Shown: piece by piece, positions 6,314 through 13,909 of the stretch
Numbering within the stretch: position 1 is the first letter of the stretch
Layout: every line of letters starts with the position of its first letter
Source: JBBQKI01 sp038326725
GTDB lineage: Bacteria > Bacteroidota > Bacteroidia > Flavobacteriales > Flavobacteriaceae
Direction: 5' to 3'
DNA: 21,096 nucleotides
Assembly (NCBI GenBank): GCA_038326725.1
Contig: JBBQKI010000034.1
Coordinates: forward strand, 1-21,096
Notes under the pieces: model-generated
Database searches by the model: none
Told to the model about the DNA's origin: nothing
The model's input: the letters and a program-made list of their open reading frames with translations, nothing else
Translations under genes and position numbers: made by a program

Positions 6314-7330
6314 ATGCGAATGTACAATTCAAAAATTACCGGCTTAGGATTTTATGTGCCGGAAAACGTGGTTACCAACGACGACCTGTCCAAAATGATG
6401 GACACCACCGATGCGTGGATACAGGAGCGTACCGGAATTGTCGAACGCCGTTGGGTGGTGCCGGGTTCCGGCGTCACTACCGCTGCTATGGGCGTTAAAG
6501 CCGCAAAGATTGCCATTGAAAGGGCGGGTATAGATAAAAACGAAATCGATTTTATCATCTTCGCCACACTCAGTCCAGAATACTATTTCCCCGGGGCAGG
6601 CGTGTTGGTGCAAAAGGAATTGGGCATAAAGACCGTTGGCGCGCTGGACGTCCGCAACCAATGTTCGGGGTTTATTTATGCCATTTCGGTGGCGGATCAG
6701 TTTATAAAAACCGGGATGTACCGGAATATTTTGGTGATTGGCGCCGAACTTCATTCGCACGGGCTAGACAAGACCACACGTGGCAGGGGCGTTACAGTTA
6801 TATTTGGCGATGGGGCGGGAGCGGTGGTATTGAGCCGGGAAGAAAATTTAGAGATAGGGATTCTGTCCACCCACTTGCATTCCGAAGGGCAACATGCCGA
6901 GGAACTTTCGTTGATGGCACCGGGTATGGGAAAACGCTGGATTACCGATATTATAAAAGATAACGACCCCAATGACGAATCATATTATCCATATATGAAC
7001 GGGCAATTTGTTTTTAAAAATGCCGTGGTGCGTTTTTCGGAAGTAATCATCGAAGGCTTGAAGGCCAATAACCTTTCGGAAAAAGATATCGATATGCTGA
7101 TCCCGCATCAGGCCAATTTGCGGATTTCACAATTTGTGCAGAAAAAATTCGGACTTTCGGACGAACAGGTTTTCAACAATATCCAAAGATACGGGAACAC
7201 TACTGCGGCTTCCATCCCCATTGCCCTGACCGAGGCTTGGGAAATGGGAAAAATAAAAGAGGGCAACATAGTTGTTTTGGCGGCTTTTGGAAGTGGGTTT
7301 ACGTGGGCCAGCGTGATTATGAAGTGGTAA
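6314..7330 (+). CDS. FabH-like 3-oxoacyl-ACP synthase III family protein
   Basis: This is a 338-residue thiolase-fold condensing enzyme of the KAS III family, which joins an acyl-CoA to malonyl-ACP by decarboxylative condensation. The Cys-His-Asn triad is complete: Cys117 in RNQCSGF, His265 in PHQAN and Asn295 in GNTTAAS. The glycine-rich C-terminal segment AAFGSGFTWAS is present. The catalytic Cys context is RNQCSG rather than the AACAG-like context of housekeeping FabH, and neither plsX nor rpmF is next to it. It is therefore more likely a second paralogue, with a role in starter-unit or specialised lipid synthesis, than the essential FabH; that is inference. ATG at 6314 or 6320 could both serve as start. 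It appears to be a single-gene unit, followed by a large hairpin at 7363-7398. Confidence 0.9.
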   Translation: MRMYNSKITGLGFYVPENVVTNDDLSKMMDTTDAWIQERTGIVERRWVVPGSGVTTAAMGVKAAKIAIERAGIDKNEIDFIIFATLSPEYYFPGAGVLVQKELGIKTVGALDVRNQCSGFIYAISVADQFIKTGMYRNILVIGAELHSHGLDKTTRGRGVTVIFGDGAGAVVLSREENLEIGILSTHLHSEGQHAEELSLMAPGMGKRWITDIIKDNDPNDESYYPYMNGQFVFKNAVVRFSEVIIEGLKANNLSEKDIDMLIPHQANLRISQFVQKKFGLSDEQVFNNIQRYGNTTAASIPIALTEAWEMGKIKEGNIVVLAAFGSGFTWASVIMKW

Positions 7331-7362
7331 TTTGTTCTATATTCCTTTTATCTTAAAAATAA

Positions 7363-7398
7363 CAAACCCGAACTCAACCTAGGTTGGGAACGGGTTTG
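7363..7398. repeat. Large extragenic hairpin after the ketoacyl synthase gene
   Basis: CAAACCCG (7363-7370) pairs with CGGGTTTG (7391-7398). Inside, the perfect palindrome CAACCTAGGTTG (7375-7386) extends outward by a T-G wobble and a C-G pair. The two stems are separated by an AA/AA internal loop. The hairpin lies 32 nt past the stop codon. No T-run follows on the plus strand, so it is at best an atypical terminator, 3'-end stabiliser or protein-binding site. I see nothing else definite in the remaining gap up to 7563. Confidence 0.6.
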
Positions 7399-7563
7399 AA
7401 GCTTTACCGCATTATTTAACACTAACCATCAACGAAAAAAACCTGCGGCAAAGACTATTATATAGACGGTGGAGATTTGAAAATGTTTCATTGAAGATAG
7501 TTTTTTAACGAACATTTATGAAGTTTGGTCAAAGGGGAATCGTATTTTCATAAAAAAGCAAAA

Positions 7564-7923
7564 ATGAAAAATACACTTGTAATTGGCGCGAGTTTAAATC
7601 CGGGGAGATATTCCAACCTAGCTATTAACCGTTTGGTAAATTACGGCCACAAAGTGGAAGCCGTTGGTTTGAAATCTGGCGTGGTCGCGGGCGTGAACAT
7701 TTCAACCGAAAAAGAACCTTTTGAAAATATTGATACCGTTACCCTCTATTTAAACCCACAACGGCAACAGGAATATTATGATTATCTCGTTTCATTAAAG
7801 CCCAAACGCGTCATCTTCAACCCCGGCACCGAAAATCCGGAACTTTTTTCTGTCCTTAAAAAAAATAATATTGAAGTTGAGGTTGCCTGCACTTTAGTGC
7901 TCTTGGGTACGAATCAGTATTAA
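7564..7923 (+). CDS. CoA-binding domain protein (YccU type)
   Basis: This is a 119-residue protein made of a single Rossmann-like CoA_binding domain, similar to the small YccU-type proteins and to the nucleotide-binding part of succinyl-CoA synthetase alpha. Visible motifs are the first strand and loop LVIGASLNPGRYSN near the N-terminus, 'INRLVNYGHKVEAVGLK', 'IDTVTLYLNP' and 'KPKRVIFNPGTENPELF'. The ligand is presumably CoA or a similar nucleotide; the biological role of the family is not settled. I chose ATG 7564 because it starts directly at the first strand (MKNTLVIGAS). An in-frame TTG at 7525 would add 13 lysine-rich residues with no family counterpart. The 3' end overlaps the convergent symporter gene by 30 bp. 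Confidence 0.85.
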   Translation: MKNTLVIGASLNPGRYSNLAINRLVNYGHKVEAVGLKSGVVAGVNISTEKEPFENIDTVTLYLNPQRQQEYYDYLVSLKPKRVIFNPGTENPELFSVLKKNNIEVEVACTLVLLGTNQY

Positions 7924-9339
7924 TCCCAAAAACATGAGGGCTCCGTTTAAAATTAGAATAAAAAACCCAAAATCAAACCCAAACCATTTCATGCTATTTA
8001 CACTAATGAAGTAAGAAAGGATAGGAGAAAGGACGGCAATTATTGGCACAATTTTATCGCGTACCTGCCATTTAGTAAACAGCCCGAAAGCATACAAACC
8101 GAGTAGCGGTCCGTATGTATAACCTGCAAAAACGAAGAGCCTTTCAATTACGGAAGCGTCATCTACAAGATATTTAAAACCAACCATCACTAAAATAAAG
8201 AGAAGGGAAATGCCGATGTGCACTTGTTTTCTTATTTTAATTTGCCTTTTTTCCTCATATTTTTTTTCAATATCGATAATATCGATGCAAAATGAAGTTG
8301 TCAAGGCTGTTAAAGCCCCATCCGCGCTTGAATAGGCGGCAGCAATCAATCCTAAAATGAAAACTACTGCTAAACTTAACCCTAGCCCGGATTGGGTGGC
8401 TATGGTAGGGAAAAGGAAATCCTTTTCCGCATCTATCCCATTTTGTTGGGCGTAAACTGTTAAGAGCAAGCCCATAACCAAGAAAAGCATATTCACGATT
8501 ACGAGGATAATTGTGAACCAAAACATGTTCTTTTGAGCATCCCCCAAATTTTTGCACGTAAGGTTTTTTTGCATCATATCCTGATCCAGCCCCGTCATTA
8601 CGATGGTGATGAATGCCCCACTCAGGAATTGTTTCCAAAAATAATTTGCGTTTTTGAAATCATCGAAAAAGAATATTTGTGAAAGTTCACTTTGGCTAAC
8701 GTAAGAAACAAGATCGGCTCCTGCAATTCCCAACCCATCGGAAATATAATAAATGGCAATGCCCACTGCGGCAAGCATAAAAAGCGTTTGCAACGTATCT
8801 GTCCAAACAATGGTCTTGATACCGCTCTTAAAAGTGTAAAGCCATATCAAGGCAATAGTAATTGTAACGGTTGCCCAAAAGGGAATGTTCAGCGCATCAA
8901 AAACCAAAAGCTGCAGTACAATGGCCACCAAGTACAGCCTAAAACTGGCGCCAATGGTTCGAGAAAGCAAGAAAAATGTGGCCCCGGTTTTATAGGAATA
9001 ATTCCCGAAACGCCCTTCCAAATACGTATATATTGATGTAAGATTTAAACGGTAATAAAGTGGGAGCAACACCAACATGATAACCACATAGCCTACAATG
9101 TACCCCAAGACCACTTGAAAATAGCCGAATTTTGAGGCTTCCACCCATCCGGGAACAGAAATAAAAGTAACCCCGCTTAACGAAGTTCCAATCATCCCGA
9201 AAGCTACGAGGTACCAAGGGGATTTCCTGCTTGCCTTAAAAAAATCGGCGTTGCTTTGGCCTTTATTGGTAAAGAGGGAAATGATCACCAAAATCGAAAA
9301 ATAACCTGCGATCAATAAAAGGATATATTCTGGCTGCAT
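7894..9339 (-). CDS. Sodium:solute symporter (SSS family)
   Basis: This is a 481-residue inner-membrane transporter with about 13 hydrophobic segments, which uses the sodium gradient to import a small solute. Family signs are the N-terminal helix YILLLIAGYFSILVIISLF, 'GMIGTSLSGVTFISVPGW', 'TDTLQTLFML', 'TGLDQDMMQKNLTCK' and 'AAYSSADGALTALTTSFCIDI'. The adjacent Ser residues in the last segment correspond to the Na2 site in this family. The substrate (sugar, amino acid, sialic acid or other) cannot be read from the sequence and no catabolic genes are adjacent. ATG 9339 (MQPEYILLLI) puts the start right before helix 1. An in-frame TTG at 9372 would add 11 residues, but a possible -7 box (TATTTTTA on the minus strand, 9369-9362) lies between the two, which favours 9339. 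Its last 30 bp overlap the convergent CoA-binding gene. Confidence 0.92.
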   Translation of the reverse strand: MQPEYILLLIAGYFSILVIISLFTNKGQSNADFFKASRKSPWYLVAFGMIGTSLSGVTFISVPGWVEASKFGYFQVVLGYIVGYVVIMLVLLPLYYRLNLTSIYTYLEGRFGNYSYKTGATFFLLSRTIGASFRLYLVAIVLQLLVFDALNIPFWATVTITIALIWLYTFKSGIKTIVWTDTLQTLFMLAAVGIAIYYISDGLGIAGADLVSYVSQSELSQIFFFDDFKNANYFWKQFLSGAFITIVMTGLDQDMMQKNLTCKNLGDAQKNMFWFTIILVIVNMLFLVMGLLLTVYAQQNGIDAEKDFLFPTIATQSGLGLSLAVVFILGLIAAAYSSADGALTALTTSFCIDIIDIEKKYEEKRQIKIRKQVHIGISLLFILVMVGFKYLVDDASVIERLFVFAGYTYGPLLGLYAFGLFTKWQVRDKIVPIIAVLSPILSYFISVNSMKWFGFDFGFFILILNGALMFLGLILIRTQEH

Positions 9340-9403
9340 AGGTTTTGGGAATGAAATTTCGTAAAAATACAAAGTTTGTGAACCAATTAATCCGCTTTTT
9401 TAA

Positions 9404-9411
9404 TACATTTG
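9404..9411 (+). promoter_or_regulatory. -7 promoter box of the Asp-box repeat protein gene
   Basis: TACATTTG matches TAnnTTTG perfectly and lies 44 nt before the ATG at 9456. The nearest TTG upstream (9376-9378) is 25 nt away, longer than the usual gap of about 20. Confidence 0.4.
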
Positions 9412-9455
9412 GAAACTTTTGAAAATTTATTCATAATCCTTTAAAACTGAAAATA

Positions 9456-11948
9456 ATGCGTTTAAAATTATTACTTTTCCTTGCCTTGATTATTGGATCT
9501 TTCGGTGCACAATCACAGGAATATCTTCAAATGATAGATGCCGGTACATATACTGTACAGGAAATTATTGACAATGCCGAAGCTTACTTTGCCGATAAAG
9601 ATAAAGGCAAGGGTTCTGGTTACAAACAATTCAAACGTTGGGAATATAATGCCATACGGATGGTGAAAGAAAATGGATACCTTCCTACCAGCGAAGAGCG
9701 TTTAGCCGAATTGGAACGTTATAACGCTTACTTAAACGAAACCGCGAACGAGAGGCAAGTGCTGAACGATAATTGGGAAGAACTGGGTCCTACAAGTTGG
9801 AACGCCACTACTGCCTGGAGTCCAGGTGTTGGGCGCATCACGGCCATAGCCTTTGATCCCGCGGATATAGACCATATTATTGTTGGGGGAGAAACCGGAG
9901 GCGTTTGGAGAACCATCGACGGAGGCCAAAATTGGGAGCCTTTAAATGATTATTTCACAAACCTTTACGTTTATTCGGTGGCTATGGATCCTTCCAATAC
10001 CAATACCTATTTCTTCGGATCCACAAACGGAAGAGTTTTTAAATCCACGGATTCTGGGGCTACTTGGAGTTTACACGGAACCATGGGAAACAGTATCGTT
10101 AATAAAATATTGATAAACCCATCGAATACCAATATTATGTTCGGTACTGCGGAAAACGCTGGTATTTACAAATCGTTAAACGGAGGTGTAACTTGGACGC
10201 AAGCCGTATCAGGAGACAACCGTGGTTACGATATTGAGTTCAAACCAGGAAATTTATCGGTGATGTATGCTTCGGGAAATGGTTTTCATAAATCGATAGA
10301 TGGCGGAAATACATTTACAACCATTTCCGGTATGGGCAATGGGCCCAAAATGATCGGGGTTTCCCCGGACGATTCAAGTATTGTTTATGTAATTCAAGCT
10401 AACAATGGCATGTTTGGTGGCTATTTTACCTCATCGAACAGCGGCGACAGTTTTACATTGCTAAATCATGGAGGGTTAAACTTTTTTGGCTATAGCACAA
10501 CCGGTAATGATAATTCGGGTCAAGCACCCCGCGATATGGATATTGCTGTAAACCCTTCAAATGTGGATGAAGTCCATATTGCGGGAGTATTAACATGGCG
10601 TTCCACCAACGGCGGGGTTTCTTTTTCCATCACGTCGGACTGGATTCCAGATAATGCTGCTGCCGCCAACATTGGCTATTGCCATGCCGATGTGGACATC
10701 CTTGAATTTTATGGTTCAACCTTGTTTGTGGGTACCGATGGTGGGATTTTTAAAGCTGAAAATACCGCTAACGTAAATGCCAATTATTATGAAGACATAA
10801 CCGATGGATTGGGGATACGGCAGTTCTATAAAATAGGAGTTTCCCAAACCGCGGACGTAATTGTTTCTGGCGGATCTCAGGATAATGGCACTTCTTTTTA
10901 TGAAGAAGCAAACGGTTGGATAGACTGGATTGGAGCAGATGGCATGGAAACATTTATAGATAAAGCCAATACGGATTTTATGTATGGTACTAGCCAATTG
11001 GGTCAAATGTACAGGACCGTTAATGGTGGCGTAACTTTGTTTTCAATTAACGAGCCTGGATCGGGCTCCGGAAATTGGGTAACCCCATTTGAGCAGGACC
11101 CCACAGTGAACAACGCCATTTATGTAGGTTATAATATTATTTACAAATCCCTCAACAGTGGGGCTTCATGGTCACCGATATCCCAAAATTTTGGGAGTAA
11201 TCTCAATAATTTAAAAATTGCTCCTTCCAACAATCAAGTAATGTACGCTTCCCGTTCCGCACTTCTATATAAGACTGAAGACGGGGGCGCAACGGCTTGG
11301 TTGCCAACTACTAACCCGGGTGGACTTATAAATTCCATTGCCATTCACCCTACGAACCCGCTTAAAATTGCCGTAGCCGTTACTGCCGCTAACCGTGTAT
11401 TTGTCTCCGAAGATGGTGGTACTACTTGGATTGATTACAAAAAGAACCTCCCCAATTTCAGTTCTTTGGCCGTGGTTTGGGATAATAATGGTAAGGACGG
11501 TCTATACTTAGGTATGGACTATGGTCTTTTTTATATAGATAATACCCTTACCGATTGGCAACCATACAACAATTTGCTTCCAAACGTGATCATCAACGAG
11601 TTGGAGATTAACAACGCTACTGATATGCTGTATGCAGGTACCTACGGCCGCGGCCTTTGGGCATCGCCGCTTGTTGAAAGCATCCTTAGCGCGGAAGATA
11701 ATTTTTTTGAAAGTAACCTGAGCATTTATCCAAATCCAGCCAACTCCGAAATCACGATTTCGTTAAAAGAATCGATGGAAGCTGAAATAAGGGTTTTCGA
11801 TATAACAGGGAAACTTTTGATCTTTGAAAATGATGTTTTGATAGCAAATACTTTTTCAATGGATGTTTCGTCCTTGCCATCCGGAGTTTATTTTATCCGT
11901 TTGAACACCGAATCCGGAACGGTTACTAAAAAGCTTTTAAAGAAATAA
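9456..11948 (+). CDS. Secreted Asp-box (BNR/VPS10-like) repeat protein with T9SS type A sorting domain
   Basis: This is an 830-residue secreted protein. A signal peptide covers residues 1-20. A helical, charged stretch (about 25-110) precedes a beta-propeller region containing repeated Asp-box motifs (S/T-x-D/N-x-G-x-T/S-W/F): RTIDGGQNW at 152, KSTDSGATW at 196, then near 239, 279, 325, 382 and several later, including VSEDGGTTW. This arrangement is shared with sialidases, VPS10/sortilin-type propellers and photosystem assembly factors. No sialidase Arg triad or catalytic site is evident, so an enzymatic role is not supported. The last 76 residues (755-830, LSIYPNPANSEI to TVTKKLLKK, with 'VFDITGKLL' and 'LPSGVYFIRL') form a type A sorting domain, which directs export across the outer membrane by the type IX (Por) system and usually cell-surface attachment. 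The gene stands alone with its own promoter and terminator. Confidence 0.92.
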   Translation: MRLKLLLFLALIIGSFGAQSQEYLQMIDAGTYTVQEIIDNAEAYFADKDKGKGSGYKQFKRWEYNAIRMVKENGYLPTSEERLAELERYNAYLNETANERQVLNDNWEELGPTSWNATTAWSPGVGRITAIAFDPADIDHIIVGGETGGVWRTIDGGQNWEPLNDYFTNLYVYSVAMDPSNTNTYFFGSTNGRVFKSTDSGATWSLHGTMGNSIVNKILINPSNTNIMFGTAENAGIYKSLNGGVTWTQAVSGDNRGYDIEFKPGNLSVMYASGNGFHKSIDGGNTFTTISGMGNGPKMIGVSPDDSSIVYVIQANNGMFGGYFTSSNSGDSFTLLNHGGLNFFGYSTTGNDNSGQAPRDMDIAVNPSNVDEVHIAGVLTWRSTNGGVSFSITSDWIPDNAAAANIGYCHADVDILEFYGSTLFVGTDGGIFKAENTANVNANYYEDITDGLGIRQFYKIGVSQTADVIVSGGSQDNGTSFYEEANGWIDWIGADGMETFIDKANTDFMYGTSQLGQMYRTVNGGVTLFSINEPGSGSGNWVTPFEQDPTVNNAIYVGYNIIYKSLNSGASWSPISQNFGSNLNNLKIAPSNNQVMYASRSALLYKTEDGGATAWLPTTNPGGLINSIAIHPTNPLKIAVAVTAANRVFVSEDGGTTWIDYKKNLPNFSSLAVVWDNNGKDGLYLGMDYGLFYIDNTLTDWQPYNNLLPNVIINELEINNATDMLYAGTYGRGLWASPLVESILSAEDNFFESNLSIYPNPANSEITISLKESMEAEIRVFDITGKLLIFENDVLIANTFSMDVSSLPSGVYFIRLNTESGTVTKKLLKK

Positions 11949-11967
11949 AACATATTTATTGAATTAG

Positions 11968-12009
11968 AATGCTTCAGCAAAGGTTCGCCTTTTCTGAAGC
12001 ATTTTTTTT
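11968..12009 (+). terminator. Intrinsic terminator with a TTCG tetraloop
   Basis: The outer stem (11968-11977 with 11994-12003, core ATGCTTCAG/CTGAAGCAT) and the inner stem AAAGG/CCTTT (11979-11983 with 11988-11992) are separated by one C-T mismatch. They close on a TTCG loop (11984-11987), a very stable UUCG tetraloop in RNA. Eight T follow (12002-12009). It ends the Asp-box protein transcript 24 nt before recR. Confidence 0.92.
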
Positions 12010-12016
12010 ATCTTGG
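12009..12016 (+). promoter_or_regulatory. Possible -7 promoter box of recR
   Basis: TATCTTGG, one base off TAnnTTTG, begins at the last T of the preceding terminator and lies 16 nt before the recR ATG. The spacing is the same as for the box in front of the ketoacyl synthase gene. The -33 region would have to lie inside the terminator stem. Confidence 0.25.
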
Positions 12017-12032
12017 CGGCAGGAAAAAAGCT

Positions 12033-12653
12033 ATGGAATTTTCTTCAAAATTACTTGAAAAAGCGGTCAATGAAATGTCTCAATTGCCGGGGATTGGCAA
12101 GCGAACTGCCCTACGGTTAGTGCTCCATTTGTTAAAGCAGCCAAAGGAGCAAACCGAAAACCTTTCCGGTAGTTTGGTCAACATCCGGGGCAATATTAAT
12201 TTTTGTTCCAATTGCCATAATATTTCTGACCATGCAGTTTGCGAGATTTGTTCGAACCCCCACCGGCAACAACATTTGGTTTGTATCGTTGAAGATATTC
12301 GAGATGTTATGGCCATTGAAAATACCGGCCAATATAGGGGTCAATATCACGTGTTGGGCGGCAAAATATCGCCCATGGACGGCGTTGGCCCCGCCGATTT
12401 GAATATTATTTCCTTAGTCGAAAAAATCAAAAAAGGAAATATCACCGAATTAATCTTTGCCTTAAGCTCAACGATGGAAGGCGACACCACCAATTTTTAT
12501 ATATTCAGGCAAATTGAGCCATTCCAAATCCTGACCACCACCATTGCGAGGGGCATTTCGGTGGGCGATGAACTGGAATATGCCGATGAGGTTACCCTTG
12601 GCCGCAGCATCCTTAATCGGATTCCTTTTGAATCTTCCTTAAAAAGTTCATAA
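12033..12653 (+). CDS. recR: Recombination mediator protein RecR
   Basis: RecR works with RecO (and RecF) to load RecA onto SSB-covered single-stranded DNA during gap repair. All three parts of the family are visible in 206 residues: a helix-hairpin-helix near the N-terminus (LPGIGKRTALRLVLHLL, residues 18-34), a zinc finger of four Cys (58, 61, 70 and 73, 'CSNC...CEIC') and a Toprim domain from about 82 (VCIVEDIRDVMAIENTG) to 175. The C-terminus contains 'GISVGDELEYADEVTLGRSI', typical of the family. Length and start are standard. A terminator lies just upstream, so transcription starts here. The glycosyltransferase gene follows after a single base and is probably co-transcribed. Confidence 0.97.
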   Translation: MEFSSKLLEKAVNEMSQLPGIGKRTALRLVLHLLKQPKEQTENLSGSLVNIRGNINFCSNCHNISDHAVCEICSNPHRQQHLVCIVEDIRDVMAIENTGQYRGQYHVLGGKISPMDGVGPADLNIISLVEKIKKGNITELIFALSSTMEGDTTNFYIFRQIEPFQILTTTIARGISVGDELEYADEVTLGRSILNRIPFESSLKSS

Positions 12654-12654
12654 T

Positions 12655-13776
12655 TTGAAGCTCTCGGTCGTCATTTTAAACTACAATGTTCGTTATTTTT
12701 TAGAGCAATGCCTTTACAGCGTTCAGAAAGCCATTGAAAAGTTGGATGCCGAAATCATCGTTATAGATAACAATTCCACAGATGATAGTTGCGAAATGGT
12801 GAAATCCCTTTTTTCCAATGTAATTCTTTTGGAAAACAATGAAAATAAAGGGTTCAGCAAAGCGAACAATCAAGCCGTAAAATTTGCAAAGGGTGAATAT
12901 GTCTGTATTTTAAACCCGGACACTGCCGTGGCAGAGGATACTTTTTTAAAAGTGTTGAATTTTGCAGCAACACAAGAAAACCTCGGAGCCGTTGGGGTTT
13001 ATTTTATGGACGGCACTGGTAATTTTTTACCCGAAAGCAAACGGAACCTTCCTACACCAAAAGCTTCCATTTTAAAATTGACCGGCTTTGTAAAAAAATA
13101 TTATGCCTCTTATCTTCACGAAACCGAAACCGGAGAAGTTGCCGTACTTGCAGGGGCTTTTATGCTTTTAAAACGTACTGTTTATAACGAAGTTAATGGC
13201 TTTGATGAAGATTATTTTATGTACGGGGAAGATATTGACTTGTCTTACAAACTGATGAAAGCGGGATATAAAAACCATTATTTTGGTTTTGCGGGCATAT
13301 TGCACTACAAAGGCGAAAGCCCTCAAAATGATGAAGCTTATCTTGAGCGTTTTTACGGAGCCATGCGCATTTTTTATAAAAAGCATTTTAATACCAACAT
13401 CGTTTTTGATGTTTCGGTGAAAGTTGCGGTTACGATGGCAAAGCAAGCCCGGATGATGAAGAAATCAAAAAAACCTTTCAAGGTACTTCTGCTTCAGAAA
13501 GCCTATTTTATTACGGAAAACCCTACTTTGATTGAGGCGATTTCTCCTAAATTGAACATTCCTTTGCAAATGGTTTCTAAAAATTTCCCGGAGGGAACAC
13601 AGATTGAAAATACAATGCTCATTTTTGATGCTGAGTATATTGAATATGCGCAGATTTTCAGGTTGATGCATCGGTTTAAAAACAAGGGCAATGCGTTCCG
13701 AATTCGCCCGCCAAAATGTAATTTCATAATTGGCAGCGACCGAAGTGATGAAAAGGGCAGCGTGGTTTTATTTTAA
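12655..13776 (+). CDS. Family 2 glycosyltransferase (GT-A fold), TTG start
   Basis: This is a 373-residue inverting glycosyltransferase of the rhamnosyltransferase-like GT2 type, which moves a sugar from a nucleotide donor during cell-surface glycan synthesis. The N-terminal GT-A domain shows MKLSVVILNYNVRYFLEQCL, DNNSTDDS (38-45), ENKGFSKANNQ and NPDT (87-90, metal/donor site). 'GAFMLLKRTVYNEVNGFDEDYFMYGEDIDLSYKL' supplies the later conserved acidic segment. The last 100 residues form a separate alpha/beta-looking region without known motifs. There is no obvious membrane segment. The start is TTG at 12655, one base after the recR stop: it gives exactly the expected first strand, and no ATG lies nearby in frame. 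The sugar and acceptor are unknown, and no other glycan genes are adjacent. Confidence 0.9.
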   Translation: MKLSVVILNYNVRYFLEQCLYSVQKAIEKLDAEIIVIDNNSTDDSCEMVKSLFSNVILLENNENKGFSKANNQAVKFAKGEYVCILNPDTAVAEDTFLKVLNFAATQENLGAVGVYFMDGTGNFLPESKRNLPTPKASILKLTGFVKKYYASYLHETETGEVAVLAGAFMLLKRTVYNEVNGFDEDYFMYGEDIDLSYKLMKAGYKNHYFGFAGILHYKGESPQNDEAYLERFYGAMRIFYKKHFNTNIVFDVSVKVAVTMAKQARMMKKSKKPFKVLLLQKAYFITENPTLIEAISPKLNIPLQMVSKNFPEGTQIENTMLIFDAEYIEYAQIFRLMHRFKNKGNAFRIRPPKCNFIIGSDRSDEKGSVVLF

Positions 13777-13805
13777 TTTTAAAAGTGGAAACCATCTATT
13801 TTAAC

Positions 13806-13813
13806 TAATTTTG
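13806..13813 (+). promoter_or_regulatory. -7 promoter box of the E2 gene
   Basis: TAATTTTG matches TAnnTTTG perfectly, 96 nt upstream of the ATG at 13910. The -33 region is A/T-rich without a clear TTG. If used, it gives a leader of about 90 nt that includes the heptamer repeats. Confidence 0.4.
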
Positions 13814-13874
13814 CGGTTCTAAAATAAGTTTTATGTAGTCAGTTGCAGTGGTCTATTTAAAATTAAATTCTGAA

Positions 13875-13902
13875 AATCGTAAATCGTACATCGTAAATCG
13901 TA
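13875..13902 (+). repeat. Four tandem 7-bp repeats in the E2 leader
   Basis: The unit AATCGTA occurs four times in direct succession (third copy CATCGTA), ending 7 nt before the start codon of the E2 gene. Because it lies between the probable promoter and the start codon, copy-number change would alter the leader length but not the reading frame. Short tandem heptamers of this kind are scattered between genes in many Bacteroidetes, as I recall. Their translation (YDLRCTIYDF on the other strand) gives spurious ORFs. Confidence 0.85.
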
Positions 13903-13909
13903 ATTCACA

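Noticed and set aside
7407..7448. CCGCA/TGCGG inverted pair in the gap after the ketoacyl synthase gene
   Set aside because: Five base pairs across a 32-nt loop are not significant, and no riboswitch or small RNA pattern is recognisable there.
7525..7563. TTG start extending the CoA-binding protein by 13 residues
   Set aside because: The added residues are Lys-rich with no family counterpart; the ATG at 7564 begins exactly at the first strand.
9340..9372. TTG start extending the symporter by 11 residues
   Set aside because: A possible -7 box lies inside this stretch and the ATG at 9339 directly precedes the first membrane helix.
13875..13902. Possible CRISPR or origin iterons in the AATCGTA array
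   Set aside because: Units are 7 bp with no spacers, only four copies, no cas or replication genes nearby; it is a simple tandem repeat.
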